The notes beneath the pieces were generated by a model that was not told the DNA's origin, did not search any database, and saw only the letters and a list, made by a program, of their open reading frames with translations. Shown here piece after piece: positions 24,801 through 36,929 of a DNA stretch of 64,000 bases. The position numbers and the translations under genes were made by a program. Position 1 is the first letter of the stretch; every line of letters starts with the position of its first letter. The DNA is from Knoxdaviesia capensis (Eukaryota; Ascomycota; Sordariomycetes; Microascales; Gondwanamycetaceae): the NCBI GenBank assembly GCA_001510575.1, contig LNGK01000007.1:434001-498000 (forward strand), in the 5' to 3' direction.

Positions 24801-26004
24801 GGGTGGAATTTACACGGGCCCGTCGTCACCTACTACGTGTGCCGACCCTATGTCTCCCACCCTTCGCACTATGCAGGGCCGCAAGGCTGAGGCGGCCACC
24901 CGGCTTGTCCAGGCATTGCACAACATCGATCCTGTCATTGCGGCGCCAACAACTCCGACCTTGCCGACACTGCGCCGTGCTGGACATGGAGGAGTCGGCG
25001 AGGATGATGACGCTAGCAGCGGCGAGAGTGGAGCAACGGGTGACAGCGATTCTGTTGCAACCGGCGAGACTCCGACAGATGCGGAGCAGGAGATAGAGGA
25101 CAAACCCGTCGAGAACGGCGTGATTACCGAGCAAGATATCAGCCTTGCGGCATCCGTCGAGCATGGCCAAGAGTCACAGCAGTTCGACGACGACGAAGAG
25201 GATATCCTCCAGCCGTTCTCACCAACATCCCCTCGGCATGACATGCATCGTGGTTCGCGCTTGCATAGATCCGTTAGCCACGAGTCCATCATGTCTCTGT
25301 CGGGCGGCTTGGACATCCACACGCTGAAGTGCCGACCCAGCCAGCTAGCGATGCGGCCCCTTGGTGGTGCCGGTGCCGGTGCTGTCGTGACCGGTGTCAC
25401 GGCGCGGCCGACCATTTTGGCGCGCAGCACCATGACGACCAACCGGGAGCTTCTCACATCAACCATCCGCAGTAACCTGGCAGGATTCGCTGCGCAGCGA
25501 GGCCCACCTGGATCGTCCATGGGAGGCTCGCACGCAGCCTGGTCGACGCCCACACGGACATCGACTCCGTCGATTGCTTCGTCTTCGGATGCTGGCACGG
25601 TCTCATCCGGCGGTCTGCGTGGGTGGACCGCCTGGCGGCCATGGGGTGGCAGCGGCGCTCGGAGCACTACCGGCTCTGTCACCACAACAAATACCACCCC
25701 TACCACCACCACCACCACCACCACCACTGCTACTACTACTACGACATCCACGACTCCGCCGCCGACAGTGCCCAGCACGCCCGCGGCCAAGCTGATATCG
25801 GCAGCGAAGACTCCCACGATCACCAAGACCGCCCCGGCAGCTCCTAACCCGTATGACTTCCTCCGCGCGTCGGGGATCAACCAGCCCGGAGCCGTCCCGG
25901 GGTTCGCCGAGTACTGGGCCAGCATGCCGCGACGTGGCGGGCCGAGCAAGGTTGCGCCGGACGTCGTTGATCGTGAGGCGCTGCTCGAGGCTCTGGAGCA
26001 GTGA
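21855..26004 (+). CDS. Conserved Pezizomycotina coiled-coil protein, function unknown
   Basis: 1058 aa from exons 21855-22181 and 23155-26004, joined in phase 0 across a 973-nt intron. I recognise the family from filamentous ascomycetes by four features. The N-terminus is Ser/Thr-rich and ends in a CCCGQRDCPFLKQNC cysteine patch followed by LDSVEKDV. A long coiled coil (about 110-340) follows, with HFVRDLLADNANLQLGIAEL at its end. A TQELHIHHHHYH motif with a basic stretch comes next. The C-terminus contains SGINQPGAVPGFAEYWASMP. Between them is a low-complexity Ser/Pro-rich region and a poly-Thr tract. No enzymatic domain is visible. The composition suits a cytoskeletal or scaffold protein, which is inference. 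The exon 2 frame stays open 119 codons back into the intron, from 22798 (see findings). Confidence 0.88.
25701..25744 (+). repeat. ACC/ACT trinucleotide tract encoding poly-Thr
   Basis: An imperfect ACC repeat turning into ACT, inside the 3' part of the coiled-coil gene. It encodes an almost pure threonine run, likely polymorphic in length between strains. Confidence 0.85.
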
Positions 26005-27226
26005 TCTCCATCCACCCTTTGCCCCCCCGTATTTATCCCATCCCCATCACCATCGTTCACTTTTCCTATGTCCTTCTCTTTTTAGTTGATAGTTTGTTCA
26101 CGTTTCATTGGATGGATTTCATTTCTCTTCATCAAGATGACACGCTGTTTTGCTCTGTTTTGTTTTGTTTTTTTTTGCATTGCTGGGGAGTACTTTTAAG
26201 CCCAGGGTAACGGGCGATGAACCTTTTCTTCTTTCTTTTCCTTTTCTTATGTCTTGTCTCTCTCACCAGTCCACAGAGTTTTCCTCTCTGAAGTTTGCTT
26301 GACCACTTCCTTCCCGCCCAGATCCAGATGTATTGTTGATGCTGTTCTTTTCACTGCCCTTGCGAGTTCACAGAACCTCCGCCTCATGTACCCCTGATGT
26401 ACTCATATCTTTTCGTTTCTTCATACTGCGATGATATCCCATGCTGCTTTTTGACACCGTTTGTTTTGAATTTACTGAGTATGGTACTATGTCTTTTCTT
26501 TCTTGTTCTCTTCGCTTGCTTCATGATCTGGAGAATGTACTCTCCGACTTCTACACACCTATGCCGGGCGATCGGCCCTGGCCTCTTTTTAATGTTCGCT
26601 TACACACACTGCACTTGCATATCTGGGCTATCTACGGATTCTGGGGTATCGGTCCCCGAGTATTTGTTGCTTGTATTGGATTTACCTGTGTCCTATGTAT
26701 TTTCGGGGTTCCTCGAAGTTCTTTTTAACATGTATAATCTGTATGATACGAGCTCGTTTGGAGACAACGATTTTTTGATTTCTTTTTCAATCTCGCCTGA
26801 GTGAGTGTGAGTGTCAGTCACGCTTCCATAGGTTGCCGTCCCCTCCCCCCCACGTGCGTGTATCATGAAGTTTGGGTTACTGTGGAGGTGTCACGCCTTG
26901 TCTGAGCTTGTCTGTGGGTGGCAGCCTGTGACTCGTTTGCTAGCAGTGAATTTCGCCCTAGAATAATGCTAGAGGAGCATGTGATGGGCCGGGTAATTTT
27001 GTCTTTCAGCGGCGGCATTTCCCGCGTGTGATAATTTTGTCGTCGGAATTTCACTCGCATATATAATAAGAGGCTGGGAACCCGAGCCTCGCTTTTCTTG
27101 ATCTCTGGATCTGCATATACAACAGCAGATAAAACGACGGCATCTGCCTTGCGGACCGGGTTTAACCCTAACATACGCACTTCCGAAATTGCCAAGCCTT
27201 TTTCCTCAAGGCCGATATAGCGCTGG

Positions 27227-27240
27227 AACCCTAACCCTAG
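27227..27240. promoter_or_regulatory. Telobox-like motif upstream of membrane-protein gene
   Basis: AACCCTAACCCTAG, identical to the box at 3641, with a further TTTAACCCTAACAT about 65 bp before it. It is 671 bp upstream of the start at 27911. Confidence 0.4.
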
Positions 27241-27745
27241 CATCGCCAACACAGACACTCAGACCCCTGGCCCAGCTGCGCTTGGCGTGAATCCTTGCAA
27301 ACTGCGGATCTTCTGCTCAGCCGTAGCTGCGCTGCTTGGCCTTATTGGTATCTACAGTACCTGCGCACAGGACATCGCAATCCTTTTCCCTTCCCTTTCT
27401 CTTTCCGTCCTGTGCTTTGCTTCCGGGTACGCCTCTCCGGGAGCTGACGGGCTGTGAAGATCCCATACTGCATGTTGTTCCAGTGCACGCAACCTATCCA
27501 CTCGCCTTTCTTCTGCGCTGTCTTATAACACGGCTCGCTTCGGACCGCGGGTGACGAAGGTTTGCCCCTGCAGCGTCGGTTTGCTGGATTCGGACGTTCC
27601 TGGCCCGGCCGGAGGACCGGCTTTTTGGTGGTTTTCGGGAGCTGCCGCCTACCACGCAGGATAGACCAACCGGTCTGGACTTTCCAGAGGGAAAGAGGGC
27701 ACAACCTGGGAAGCACCGTGAAAGGGACTCGTGGGGAGGTGCATG

Positions 27746-27760
27746 TGACGTCGATATAAG
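27746..27760 (+). promoter_or_regulatory. CRE-like box overlapping a TATA-like element
   Basis: TGACGTCG (one mismatch to the palindromic CRE/ATF site) runs directly into GATATAAG, about 150 bp before the start codon at 27911. bZIP control is inferred from the motif only. Confidence 0.35.
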
Positions 27761-27910
27761 AGTCGCTGTCCCGTGTGTGCTTTATCTCTTTCACTTCTGC
27801 CCGTTTGCTTTCTCTCCATCCTTAACAGCCAAGTCTCTGCTCTGGCTGTGATCATATACCCAAAACACCGGATCACACTCTTCTATTCTTACACACGACA
27901 GCTAGCTGCC

Positions 27911-30062
27911 ATGGACTCGACACTCCGGATCGATCCGGCGCTGTGCGAGCCGATCGACGGCAACGAAGACCTGTACGGACTCGGCATCCGCATCGGAGTG
28001 TACCTGCAATGGTTCTCCTCCTGGCTCAGCATCATCGCCGATCCCGAGTCGGCACAGCAGGTGCACGACGCGAACACCGTCTTCGTGTTCGCCATCATCG
28101 TGGCTACATCCCTCGCTGCCCGCGACCACGACCTGTACCCCGTCGAGGGCTACGTCATGTTGCAGATCAGCCTGGCCTTCTTTGCGACCGTGGTCAGTAT
28201 CGTCGGCCTGCGGATTCACTTTGCTGATCCGCAGACGCTGGCCACCTTGCTGCAGGCTATCCGCGACTTGCCACGGAAGATGCGCGAGTCGCTGGTGGAA
28301 GACGGCATCCTGGCGTCGTCAATCTCCGTGCATGATGTGGAGGCCGGCGGGTCGAAGCCGATGAACGACCTGGTCGGGTCGGGGCGGGCGATGCCGGGGT
28401 ATAGCATCCGCTCGCACGCGTCATCGGCGCGGTACCGCCCCCGCGCGCAAATCCCCACCCTGTACGAGTCGGAGAACCCCACGGTGTCGACACTCCCGGA
28501 AAAGACCCTGGAGCCGGAAGTCGGGACCATCCCGGCGGGGCTCGACGCGGTGCCGGTCTCCACCGCGGCTCTGGCGGCGGAGCGGGCGCAGCTGATGCGC
28601 AACACCAGCGACGGGACGGCCAAATCGACGACGACGTCGAAGCAGACTCGTAAGTCGTGGGTGAAGTCGGTGTTCGGAAACACGTACATCACAACGGCGG
28701 CCAAGGTGCACGCGTGGCTCATCCGCATGCCGATGGTGGCGATCTCGTCGCTGAAGATCCCGACCATGTCGTGGTCGGGGCTGCTGTGGCGCGCGGTGGC
28801 CTCGGGCATGGTGGCGGCCTTCAACCTGTGGTTCTGGTTCGGCGGCATCGAGTACATGGCGCCCGGCCAGCCGTGCACCACCCAGGTGTTCCTGTTCTCG
28901 CGCCAGGCGCTGGCCGGGGGCGTGCTGCGGCTGCACCAGGCCGCCAGCGTGATGTGGGCCGTGCCGGTGCTGGCGGTCGGCGGCTTCATTGGCATCATTG
29001 CCGTGCGGCTGGTGCTGTTCGTCGTTGTGTGTCTGGCGCGCGAGCTGGTGCGGCGCACGGCCGAGACCATCGACCCGGACTCGGTGCGCGTGTTCCAGGC
29101 GACCCTGCGGCGGGTCCAGCCGGTGATGCGCCCGCTGGAGGGGCTGGCCGGCCTCGGGTCGCTGGGCTTTGGTCGTCTTGTGCCGCTGATCTCGGCCAAG
29201 TTCTGGGCGATGCCGCCGTCGCAGATCCCGCGCGCAACCGACATACTCAAGATTCTGGCCGCGTTGGCCGGCGGCGGCGGCGACGGGATCTCGCATGAGG
29301 TCGGGTCAATTATGAAGCACCGGGTCCGGCCGGTGGATGTGCAGTGAGTCTCTTCTTCCTTCTTTTTTTTTCTTTTTTTCTTTTTTTTTTGTTTGTTTCT
29401 TTCGTCTGTTCATTGTCGGCGAACACAGACTGCCTTCGAAACTAACCCCTCGAGTCTGCTTCCTGTGGTATAGTCGGATGCACCGCGTGATGACGGTGAT
29501 GTGGCACGCGTCGATGATCTTGGTGATGGTGTGGTTCGTTGTCAACATTGAGTTGACGCTGGCGTGGAACGACGTCAAGGGCATCAACACCATCAACTCG
29601 ACCGGCCAGTTGATTCCGTTTATCATTGGTGTGGTTAGTTGTGCGCAGGCGTTGAAGAAGGCGGCGATCGAGGTGGTCAAGAAGGTCCGAACGCTTTTCT
29701 TTCTCTTTTTTTTTCTTTTCTTTTTTATCTTCTCTGGAATGCGGCTCGGGGCCTGGAATGCGGCTCGGGGCCAGCGTGGCGAGGTCGGGAGCTCGGGGCC
29801 CTCCCGGCCCCACTCCGGCATCCCGCGCCTCAGCATCCGGCCATTTTATGTTGTGGACCACAGCCAACTAACAAAACTTACTCCCCCACCTCAGGTCTAC
29901 CCCGACTGGGCCGATACGCAGCTGAAAGTCAGCCAGGACCTCTTCGGCGACCTGCAGTTCGAGATCCACCACCGCGACTCGGACAAGGTGGCGCTGCCGC
30001 GGTCGCACTCGATGCCGGACTTGGTGTTTGCGGAGGAGCGGCAGCGGCCGGTGTCGCGGTGA
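27911..30062 (+). CDS. Multi-pass membrane protein of unknown function
   Basis: 603 aa from exons 27911-29343, 29474-29684 and 29895-30062, with phases consistent. The start MDSTLRIDPAL is preceded by gccATGG. It opens with YGLGIRIGVYLQWFSSWLS and ADPESAQQVHDANTVFVFAII, an arrangement I know from a broad family of uncharacterised filamentous-fungal membrane proteins. Hydrophobic segments lie near 55-72, 85-106, 297-318, 345-375, 480-505 and 525-545, separated by a Ser/Thr-rich cytosolic loop (about 130-270). The C-terminus is hydrophilic. Intron 2 has a weak donor (GTCCGA), a length divisible by three (210 nt) and no in-frame stop, so a retained-intron form would still be translatable. No catalytic motif was seen. 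Confidence 0.85.
29735..29772 (+). repeat. 19-bp perfect tandem duplication in intron
   Basis: TGGAATGCGGCTCGGGGCC occurs twice head to tail (29735-29753, 29754-29772) inside intron 2 of the membrane-protein gene. Confidence 0.95.
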
Positions 30063-33000
30063 GAGGGCGGAGATATAGAAACTTGGATTTTTTGGGGGGG
30101 ACCATGTGTTGTTTGGCATTTGGGCGTTTTGTTTTACTTGTTCGGCTTTGCTGTGGCTTTTAGACTTCGTTGATTGCGTGTGTATGCGTGCACATGAACG
30201 ATACCCCTTCGACCCATTTTTGCTCGTGTACCATGATTCGTGATCAATCTCTTTCACTTTTCTGGGGAGTCTTGATAGTGTTCTCTTCTCCCTCCTTCTG
30301 CTGTTGACATCCCGTACCCTTCGCCCTCTCCATCTTTAGACTCTCCGGATGAGCCCCAGAGCTCAACAACGCCCTATTCCACGAGTACTCGGTACTGTGC
30401 CGTCGTCGTCCTTTCTCGCGAACGGTCTAACTCCCGCCAGTAACACGATCGACCCGCTTAGAGTCCTATTCGGCACGATATAGCCTCTCTAGTCCAAGTT
30501 ACACCAAGGACAAGTACGGGGAAATTGGCGAGTTCTCGACGACTTTTGTTGATCCTTCGGCGTCATAGCTACGGGAAGAGCTACTGGTGTTGACAATGTG
30601 TTTGCTCTCCTATATCAGCACATAGACATGATCAGATGATGGCCACCAGGACTGGGTAGTGGTACCACCTGCGCCCGGTATGTATGCATCCTCAGCTCTT
30701 TCAATTGTACTAGACTTCACTCAGTAGATACTTGAGGAAGAAATCTAGTCCGAGAAGGATCACGTCACTTTTGTGTGTTCTACTGAGGACTGGACTCGAC
30801 CACAGCCACTGCATGAATTCAAAGTGTAAAAGGGTGGCGAGATACACACCACACCACGTACAACAATGGGAACGTCCAGCGCACCACCGGCGAGCAGGAA
30901 ACCCCTTCATCGCCGTCTTGGCTTCGTCTGGCTGGCCTCAACCTGCAATGCCATGAACACGGCACAGTATCCGGCTATACCGGCTGATTCTCGTGATGCA
31001 GTCCGGTTGGAAGTTATCTTCTTTCTCTCGTGGTTACCTCTTGAACTCTGCGTACTGCTGCCATTGCCACCTCGAGGAATTGGGGTAAAGCCGCGGGACG
31101 AAATCTGTGACGTGGTCCTGTCGATCATTGTTGGAGAGCCAGTGGTGGACTTCAGCAGCACAGTTGCGAAGAACGCCGTGAATCGAGTTGAAGGGAACAG
31201 GTATTGACTCTGCGAGTCACGACACGGCGGAAATAAAACTGGTCAATCAGTACCACGAGGCTCATGCGATCGAAGACGCGATGATGTCGGGGTTGCCCAA
31301 GGCTGAAGGGCGGGCAATCATCACGGACCCTAACCCTAACATAACTGGCCCCCTCTTTCTCACCTGTCACATATCCTGAAACCCATGATCGGAGAATTTT
31401 CTAGACACGAGCTGAGCTTCTCCAAGCGCAGCAGAACAGAGATAGAAAAAAGAACAAAACGTAGCAGGAAAATAACATTGCTGTAGTGCCAAACGGGACG
31501 AACTCTCAACAGGTGTAACGGACGCCTGACATCAATGCAGATGGCCGGATTAGGAAATGCATGGCCAGCGCTCGGCGGGAGACGGGGTCGAGAACGAGCG
31601 CGGAAAGCTGCGGAAGAGAGGAGAGGGGGAGGGCCGGGCTTTATCTCGGTGTTCTGTTCTGTTCTGTTCATGTTCTAGTGTGTGTGGTGTGTTTCGCCGG
31701 TGCATGAAAGACGACAGGACCAGAACAAACCCACTGCCGAGAGACTGCTGCTGTTCTCTCTATAGCCGGATTATCCGTATCCGCAAGTGCGTGATCGACA
31801 CCGAGGAGACGAGACAGGGGGGAACCCCGGATAAAGAGGGAAGAAGGGAAAACACACGCCGTAGGCGACGATTCCAGTTTCCACCATCGTGGGTGCGCTC
31901 GGACGGTCTCAAACGATGATGTTTTTATTTTTATTTTTTATATATAGACTTTTAAAACCTGGGAGAAGCTTGATGCAACGCGGTCTGTGCAGCATTTGCC
32001 CGATTGTCGCTACATACCCCGTACAAAGCATCCAGAGAAAACGTGAGACTCGGTGCTGGTCCCCGGATACCCATGGTCCAGATTTTGGGTTTCTATGGAT
32101 GGACCAACGTGGTTGAGGATGGGGATGTGAAGATTGCGAGCTGGGGATGTTCGGTGGACGCGGTGATGGGATTCCGGATCCGGGCTTTTGACGGAGCCCG
32201 ACTTGGATCTTTTCTCTTCTCGCGGAGACGTTTACTATAAACAGTACCTAGCGAGCAAACATCTGGTTATTTGACTACCCAGAGTGCTGGCAAACTCTCC
32301 GAGCGCCACATAGAACAGAGTCTAAGCACTGTTCGTGCGCTCGGAGGCGGTTCCGAATGGCCTGGCCGGATATAGTTTGCAGGCCTACGCCGAATGCTAC
32401 GCTGCCAACGACAGACACAGACACAGACACGGCAAACTGCAAGGTCCCAAGACTCCCCTCAGTGTGTGGGGATGGCGAGCTGTGGTTTCTGTTGGAGAGA
32501 TATGACGTTGCTTTCATGAACGTGGATTCTCTCAACACATGTTCTCTTTTAAAGAGAGTGCATCGACCCTGCGCCCACTACCGGTCTTCAATGCCTGCAA
32601 TTAGCCCTGACGCTCACCTTCGACGCTGCGAAGAAGCACTGGCCTGGGGGGTGCCGGATCGACAGGCGTGGCCCCACACATTCCCATGTTTTGCTCTCTA
32701 GCTCTCACGCTGTCTGGGTGGATTTTATCTGGCCTTTTTGTGTGTGCAAGATACACACAGACACAGCCTTTCTCTCATCTGGTGATACACTTCCCGTCTG
32801 ATAGCTCTGCTAGTGTACACTGTGGTCCCGCATGGCTTCGTCTCACCTTGTCCCCGGTGTTCATGAGACGGGCTTTTGGTGGTGAGCGGGAATGAGGAGA
32901 TAAGCTTAACCTGGACAAGAAGCGGAAGGCGTTGCAAAAGCTACGGGAGAGGGGGAGAGGGGCACTTATGCTTAGCTGGTCGGTGTTAGTTCAAGGAACG

Positions 33001-34306
33001 CCCGAGACCGGTAGATGGCCGTAATACGGGTCTTCGAGACACGAAGACTGGCTCGTCATCACAGCTCCCATCCACGATTATATCCCACTTTCCCTCCCGA
33101 GTTATGCTCTCCAGCCCCGTCTGTGTAAGTATATCTTGACCGGCGAAGGACACACAGTCCCTCATCCGATCCGCTCTCGCACAATGCTCATCCTCATTTC
33201 CCCCGTCCTATTGCACATCTCATCCAGAGTTGTTCACCCCCCCGGGCCCAGACCTGCTCTCGCTCTCTGTCTCTATCTCTCATAGTCAAAACCCTGGCCG
33301 AGGATGGTTTCCCCCCCCGTATCCGCAATTGTGGGTGGTGTGAGGGGGACCAGGGGGGGAGATAAACTGATGTGAGAGAGCAGTATGGCGTCTGTGTGTG
33401 AGAGTTGTGTCGATTGTGCCTGGGCGTAAGTTGGAGAAGAGGGCACACACATGGATGGGGACGGCGTGTGGCAAGTGCAACGTCTGGGTGAGAGGGTGGA
33501 GTGTGTATCAGGATGTCGATTCTCTCTTGAGCTGTTCCCATCTGGGAGGGGAAAGGGATGCACATATCACTTATAACACCCGTATATCGGCCACTTTGAT
33601 ATATATATGTCGGCTTCGTCCATGATCTTGCCTATGATGAAGTGAATCCTGTCAATCTAGATTTGCGTCTGTTGTTCATCTTACATTCTCTCTTCTCAGC
33701 TCTTCCCCTCTCTCCCTCTTTGTTACTTGTCGCTTGGTCTGATCTGCTGTCAGCCGTGTTCTGACTCTTTTTAATCACCCCATCCCCGTTCCCCGTTTTC
33801 AGAACTTCCTTGAAGGATTTCTCTCTTTCTCTCTTTTCTCTTTTCTCCTTCTTCCTGTTCTTCACGAGTCTCTCATCCGTCTTGTGGCTGAACTTCCTCT
33901 GAACATTGTCGGGTCTGTCTCTCTTGAGGTGCACCATACTGTCCACTTTCACTCTTTCGTTCACTCTTTGTCTTTGTCTTTCTCAACTTCGTTCTTTTCT
34001 TTTCTTTTTTTTCTTTCTCTATCTCTCAATCTTTTGGGTAACTGGTCACCCGTTCCTCGTCCTTCGACGTACCTACGATCTCTTGCTTCTGGCTGTTCTT
34101 GGATTCCATCATCTTCGACCTTCCTCAGCATCTTCAAACGGTTTCGCCATATCAACGGCTTTTGATCCAACACCAACCTCGACGAACACTCTTCCTCCAC
34201 CATATCCGCATGCGTGTCGACGATTCGGTATAGGAGACGAAGGAACCCGAGTATCTCGAACATCATACAACAGTCTCTCACCTTAGCATATCTTGCTGCC
34301 GCAACA
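30063..34306. other. 4.2-kb intergenic block
   Basis: No supported gene. It contains a telobox (31328-31342), a TGTTC pentanucleotide repeat near 31650, short ACAGAC repeats near 32411, and from about 33650 a CT-rich promoter/leader region leading to the receptor gene at 34307. Confidence 0.5.
31328..31342. promoter_or_regulatory. Telobox-like motif
   Basis: ACCCTAACCCTAACA lies in intergenic DNA, about 3 kb from the next start codon, so a promoter role is uncertain. Confidence 0.3.
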
Positions 34307-35826
34307 ATGTTTATCGGAGGACAACCACTTGCCAATGGCTTGCTCCCGCGCCAGCAGATTGCTGTGCCGGACCCGCTGCCCACTCCTGTCATCATCATTG
34401 AGCCGTTGCCTACCACCGTGAACGGCACCATCGATGATGGTCTACCACACGACGACTATGGCCCGCTGCTAAACTTCTCAGTGTGGCTGATGACGGGTGT
34501 TGCTCTCTTCATTATCGCTCTGCGAGTATACTGCAAAGTGTCCCGGCGACGGAGGCTGTGGTGGGATGACCATGTTCTGATTGTATCTTGGGTAAGTTGG
34601 CTTGTCGAAGTTTTTCCGTCAGTTCAATACCTTGTGGCACTAGGTACTAACACCCTCGTGCTTAGCTTACCCTTGCGGTGTCAGTATCCGTGACATCAGT
34701 AGCCGTGAGCCTCGGCTACGGCAAACACAACTACGACATCCCCGAAGAGAACATGCGCAGCCTGCTGCGCATCGCCAACATGTCCGGATTCTTCTCAATC
34801 CTGGCCGCCCTCGGCAGCAAGGCCTCGTTCGCCATGACGCTGATGCGTATCTCCGACGGCTGGGTGCTGCGCATCGTGTGGGCCATCCTCATTTCCATGA
34901 CCCTCATCATGGGCACCAGCGCCACCTTGGTGTGGTTCCGCATCCCCGTGGAGGTGCGCATTGCGTACTATATTTTCTCGACGTGTAAGCTACTCCCCGT
35001 GTGCACAATTGTGGCGGCTGATGTCGGTGATGGAGTGGAATAGTGGGGCACTTCGGCGCCGAGAGTGGAGAATCCGAGAACGACCCTACGGGCGAAGTGG
35101 GTCGGTTTGCCGGCGCCAAAAGTCGGTCCCGGAACGACGACATAGGAAGCTAGGGAAAGATCCCCAACGGAATTCTGTCGTACCGATGGCTAACAGTTGA
35201 TTTGCGCATTTGTGTAGCTTATTCCGGGGCGATGGACGTGGCATTGTCGATTCTTCCATGGAAGATCATCTGGAGTTTGACCATGACGCGGCGCGAGAAG
35301 ATTGGCGTTCTCGTGGCCATGAGCATGGGCGTGTTGTAAGTGACGAGACACTCTGGCCGGGTGGCAAAGCGACCGGCAGATCGTCCGAGAGAGCTAATCA
35401 CTGACGTTGCTATAGTGCTGCCGCCGCGTCATTCTTCAAAGTCCCGAAGATCCGCACCCTCAACTCGCAAGACTCAGGTACGTGTAGCACACCTTGCCGC
35501 TCTCCGTCTCCCTCTCGTGGCTGCTGAAATGGTCCCACTAACGCTCACCGCTAGTTGACAATGTCGAGCTGGTGATCTGGGGCATTGCCGAGTCGGCCAT
35601 GACGATCATTGCCGCGTCGCTGCCGGTGCTGCGCGCGCTGTTCCGCGACAGCCAGAGCTCGCCGCCGCCGCCGCTGCGGGTGCAGCTGAAGAACATCACC
35701 ATGGAGCCGCTGAACCGCGTCGACTCGATGGAGTCGGCAGCTGATGCCACCGGCCGCCGGTACCAGACGCCGTCGCCGCCGCCGGTGCTGACGCCGGTAG
35801 ATCCGGCCCGGACACGCCAGTGGTAG
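34307..35826 (+). CDS. PTH11-like seven-helix receptor without CFEM domain
   Basis: 351 aa from five exons: 34307-34591, 34666-34984, 35218-35335, 35416-35477 and 35555-35826. All introns are GT-AG and the phases add up. The N-terminal 45 residues are extracellular and Pro-rich, with an NGT sequon. Helix 1 is SVWLMTGVALFIIALRVYC, followed by the family motif WWDDHVLIVSW. GYGKHNYDIP, SMGVFAAAASFFKVPKI and DNVELVIWGIAESAMTIIAA are also typical of the fungal rhodopsin domain. The loop between helices 4 and 5 is only about nine residues and has no cysteine, unlike the usual 20-30 residue loop (compare the receptor at 10517). The tail is Pro-rich and ends TRQW. The ligand is unknown. Confidence 0.9.
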
Positions 35827-36929
35827 TGAGAAGCGGGGGAGAGGGGACACCAGCGGTGGCGGCGGCTGTCGTGACGTGGTCTGGATACCGGTGCAACGGC
35901 GGGATTTGTCGCGGTGTGTGTGTGTGTGTGTGTGTGTGTCTGTACGCTTTGGTACCGATCTTGCTTGCTCTCGGCTGGGACGTGGCTCGTTTTGCTTTTG
36001 GAGTTTTGCCCTGTTATTTGTGTGTATATGCCCATATCGTACGCTGTTTATCTTCTGGGAGGGGAAGAGGGGAGTTGGTGGCTAGGGGAACGGCGGTTCA
36101 AGTGTATCAAAACCATCATACCAGCATCTCGACCGGATCGGGGATAGACGCCAGTGTCAACCAGCCTCGGCTTGGGAACCGAGATGCAAATCTATCATCT
36201 GAATAGGGGAATCGGTCACGCAGAATGTGATTGACGGGGAGATCATTCATCATATTACGTATATCTATTGGATTTAGGGAGGCATTGCCATGATCTGCAC
36301 TGTTTATTTCCTGATGTTCCTTGCGTGAAAGAAATATGGCGCTCTTTTCGCCAGCTCCATTTCTCCCAGTATCTCAAAATGAGCATTATGACGGAGACCC
36401 CTCTTGCTCAAGTTGGATGGACGTCGATACTGTGATAGAATAATGATACTACCTAACTACCGGCTGGACTGGGCGAGAGGACTAACTTTTGTACATGCAG
36501 ATCGCATCTGATCAGGTATCAGCATCATCTACGTTCTCTTCCAGTAATGTCCTTTGAGAACAGAGATTGGGTACCATTCCAACCCCGCGTTAGCCAGATG
36601 TGGTAGTCTGACTTTGGCTGGATTGGATATATATTCATGTAAGTGACACGGACTAAGAGGGACAACCAAAGTGAGGCTGGAATATCCAAATGGGCGACCC
36701 TCACGCATCTTCTCTGAGATTTTTCACTCAACTTAATTAACGATTTCATGTAATGGTTCCAATTATATTGCCCAAGGAGACACATCCGCCGATGATCTCC
36801 TTGCCAATGAGTATGTGATGCTTAAAAGCCGAGTACATACATAGGAGCTCAGCGGAGTCGGCCCAGACGGAGAGTTCAAGAGACCTGCGCCTGAGTACCT
36901 AGCCGATTTTAGGGTCCGATAGGTAGTCT
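35827..36929. other. Intergenic with GT microsatellite
   Basis: The 3' region of the receptor gene, carrying a GT repeat at 35914-35939. No coding sequence was recognised before the WD40 relic. Confidence 0.5.
35914..35939. repeat. GT dinucleotide microsatellite
   Basis: Thirteen GT units, 88 bp after the receptor stop codon, so probably in its 3' UTR. Confidence 0.9.

Larger units (their letters stand above)
26005..27910. other. Intergenic between coiled-coil and membrane-protein genes
   Basis: T-rich 3' region of the upstream gene, then promoter sequence. It contains a telobox at 27227-27240, a second half-box near 27164, a CRE-like TGACGTCG and a TATA-like element at 27746-27760. No coding sequence is supported. 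Confidence 0.5.

Noticed and set aside
24810..26060. Minus-strand 416-codon frame
   Set aside because: It lies antisense to the coiled-coil gene and is created by its GC-rich, codon-biased sequence.
28216..29250. Minus-strand frames of 344 and 291 codons
   Set aside because: They are antisense to the membrane-protein gene and are Arg/Ala/Pro-rich shadows.
34985..35217. A hidden exon for the missing receptor loop in the 233-nt intron
   Set aside because: The loop belongs before the helix-5 segment that is already encoded in exon 2, and the intron frames give no Cys/Trp loop-like sequence.
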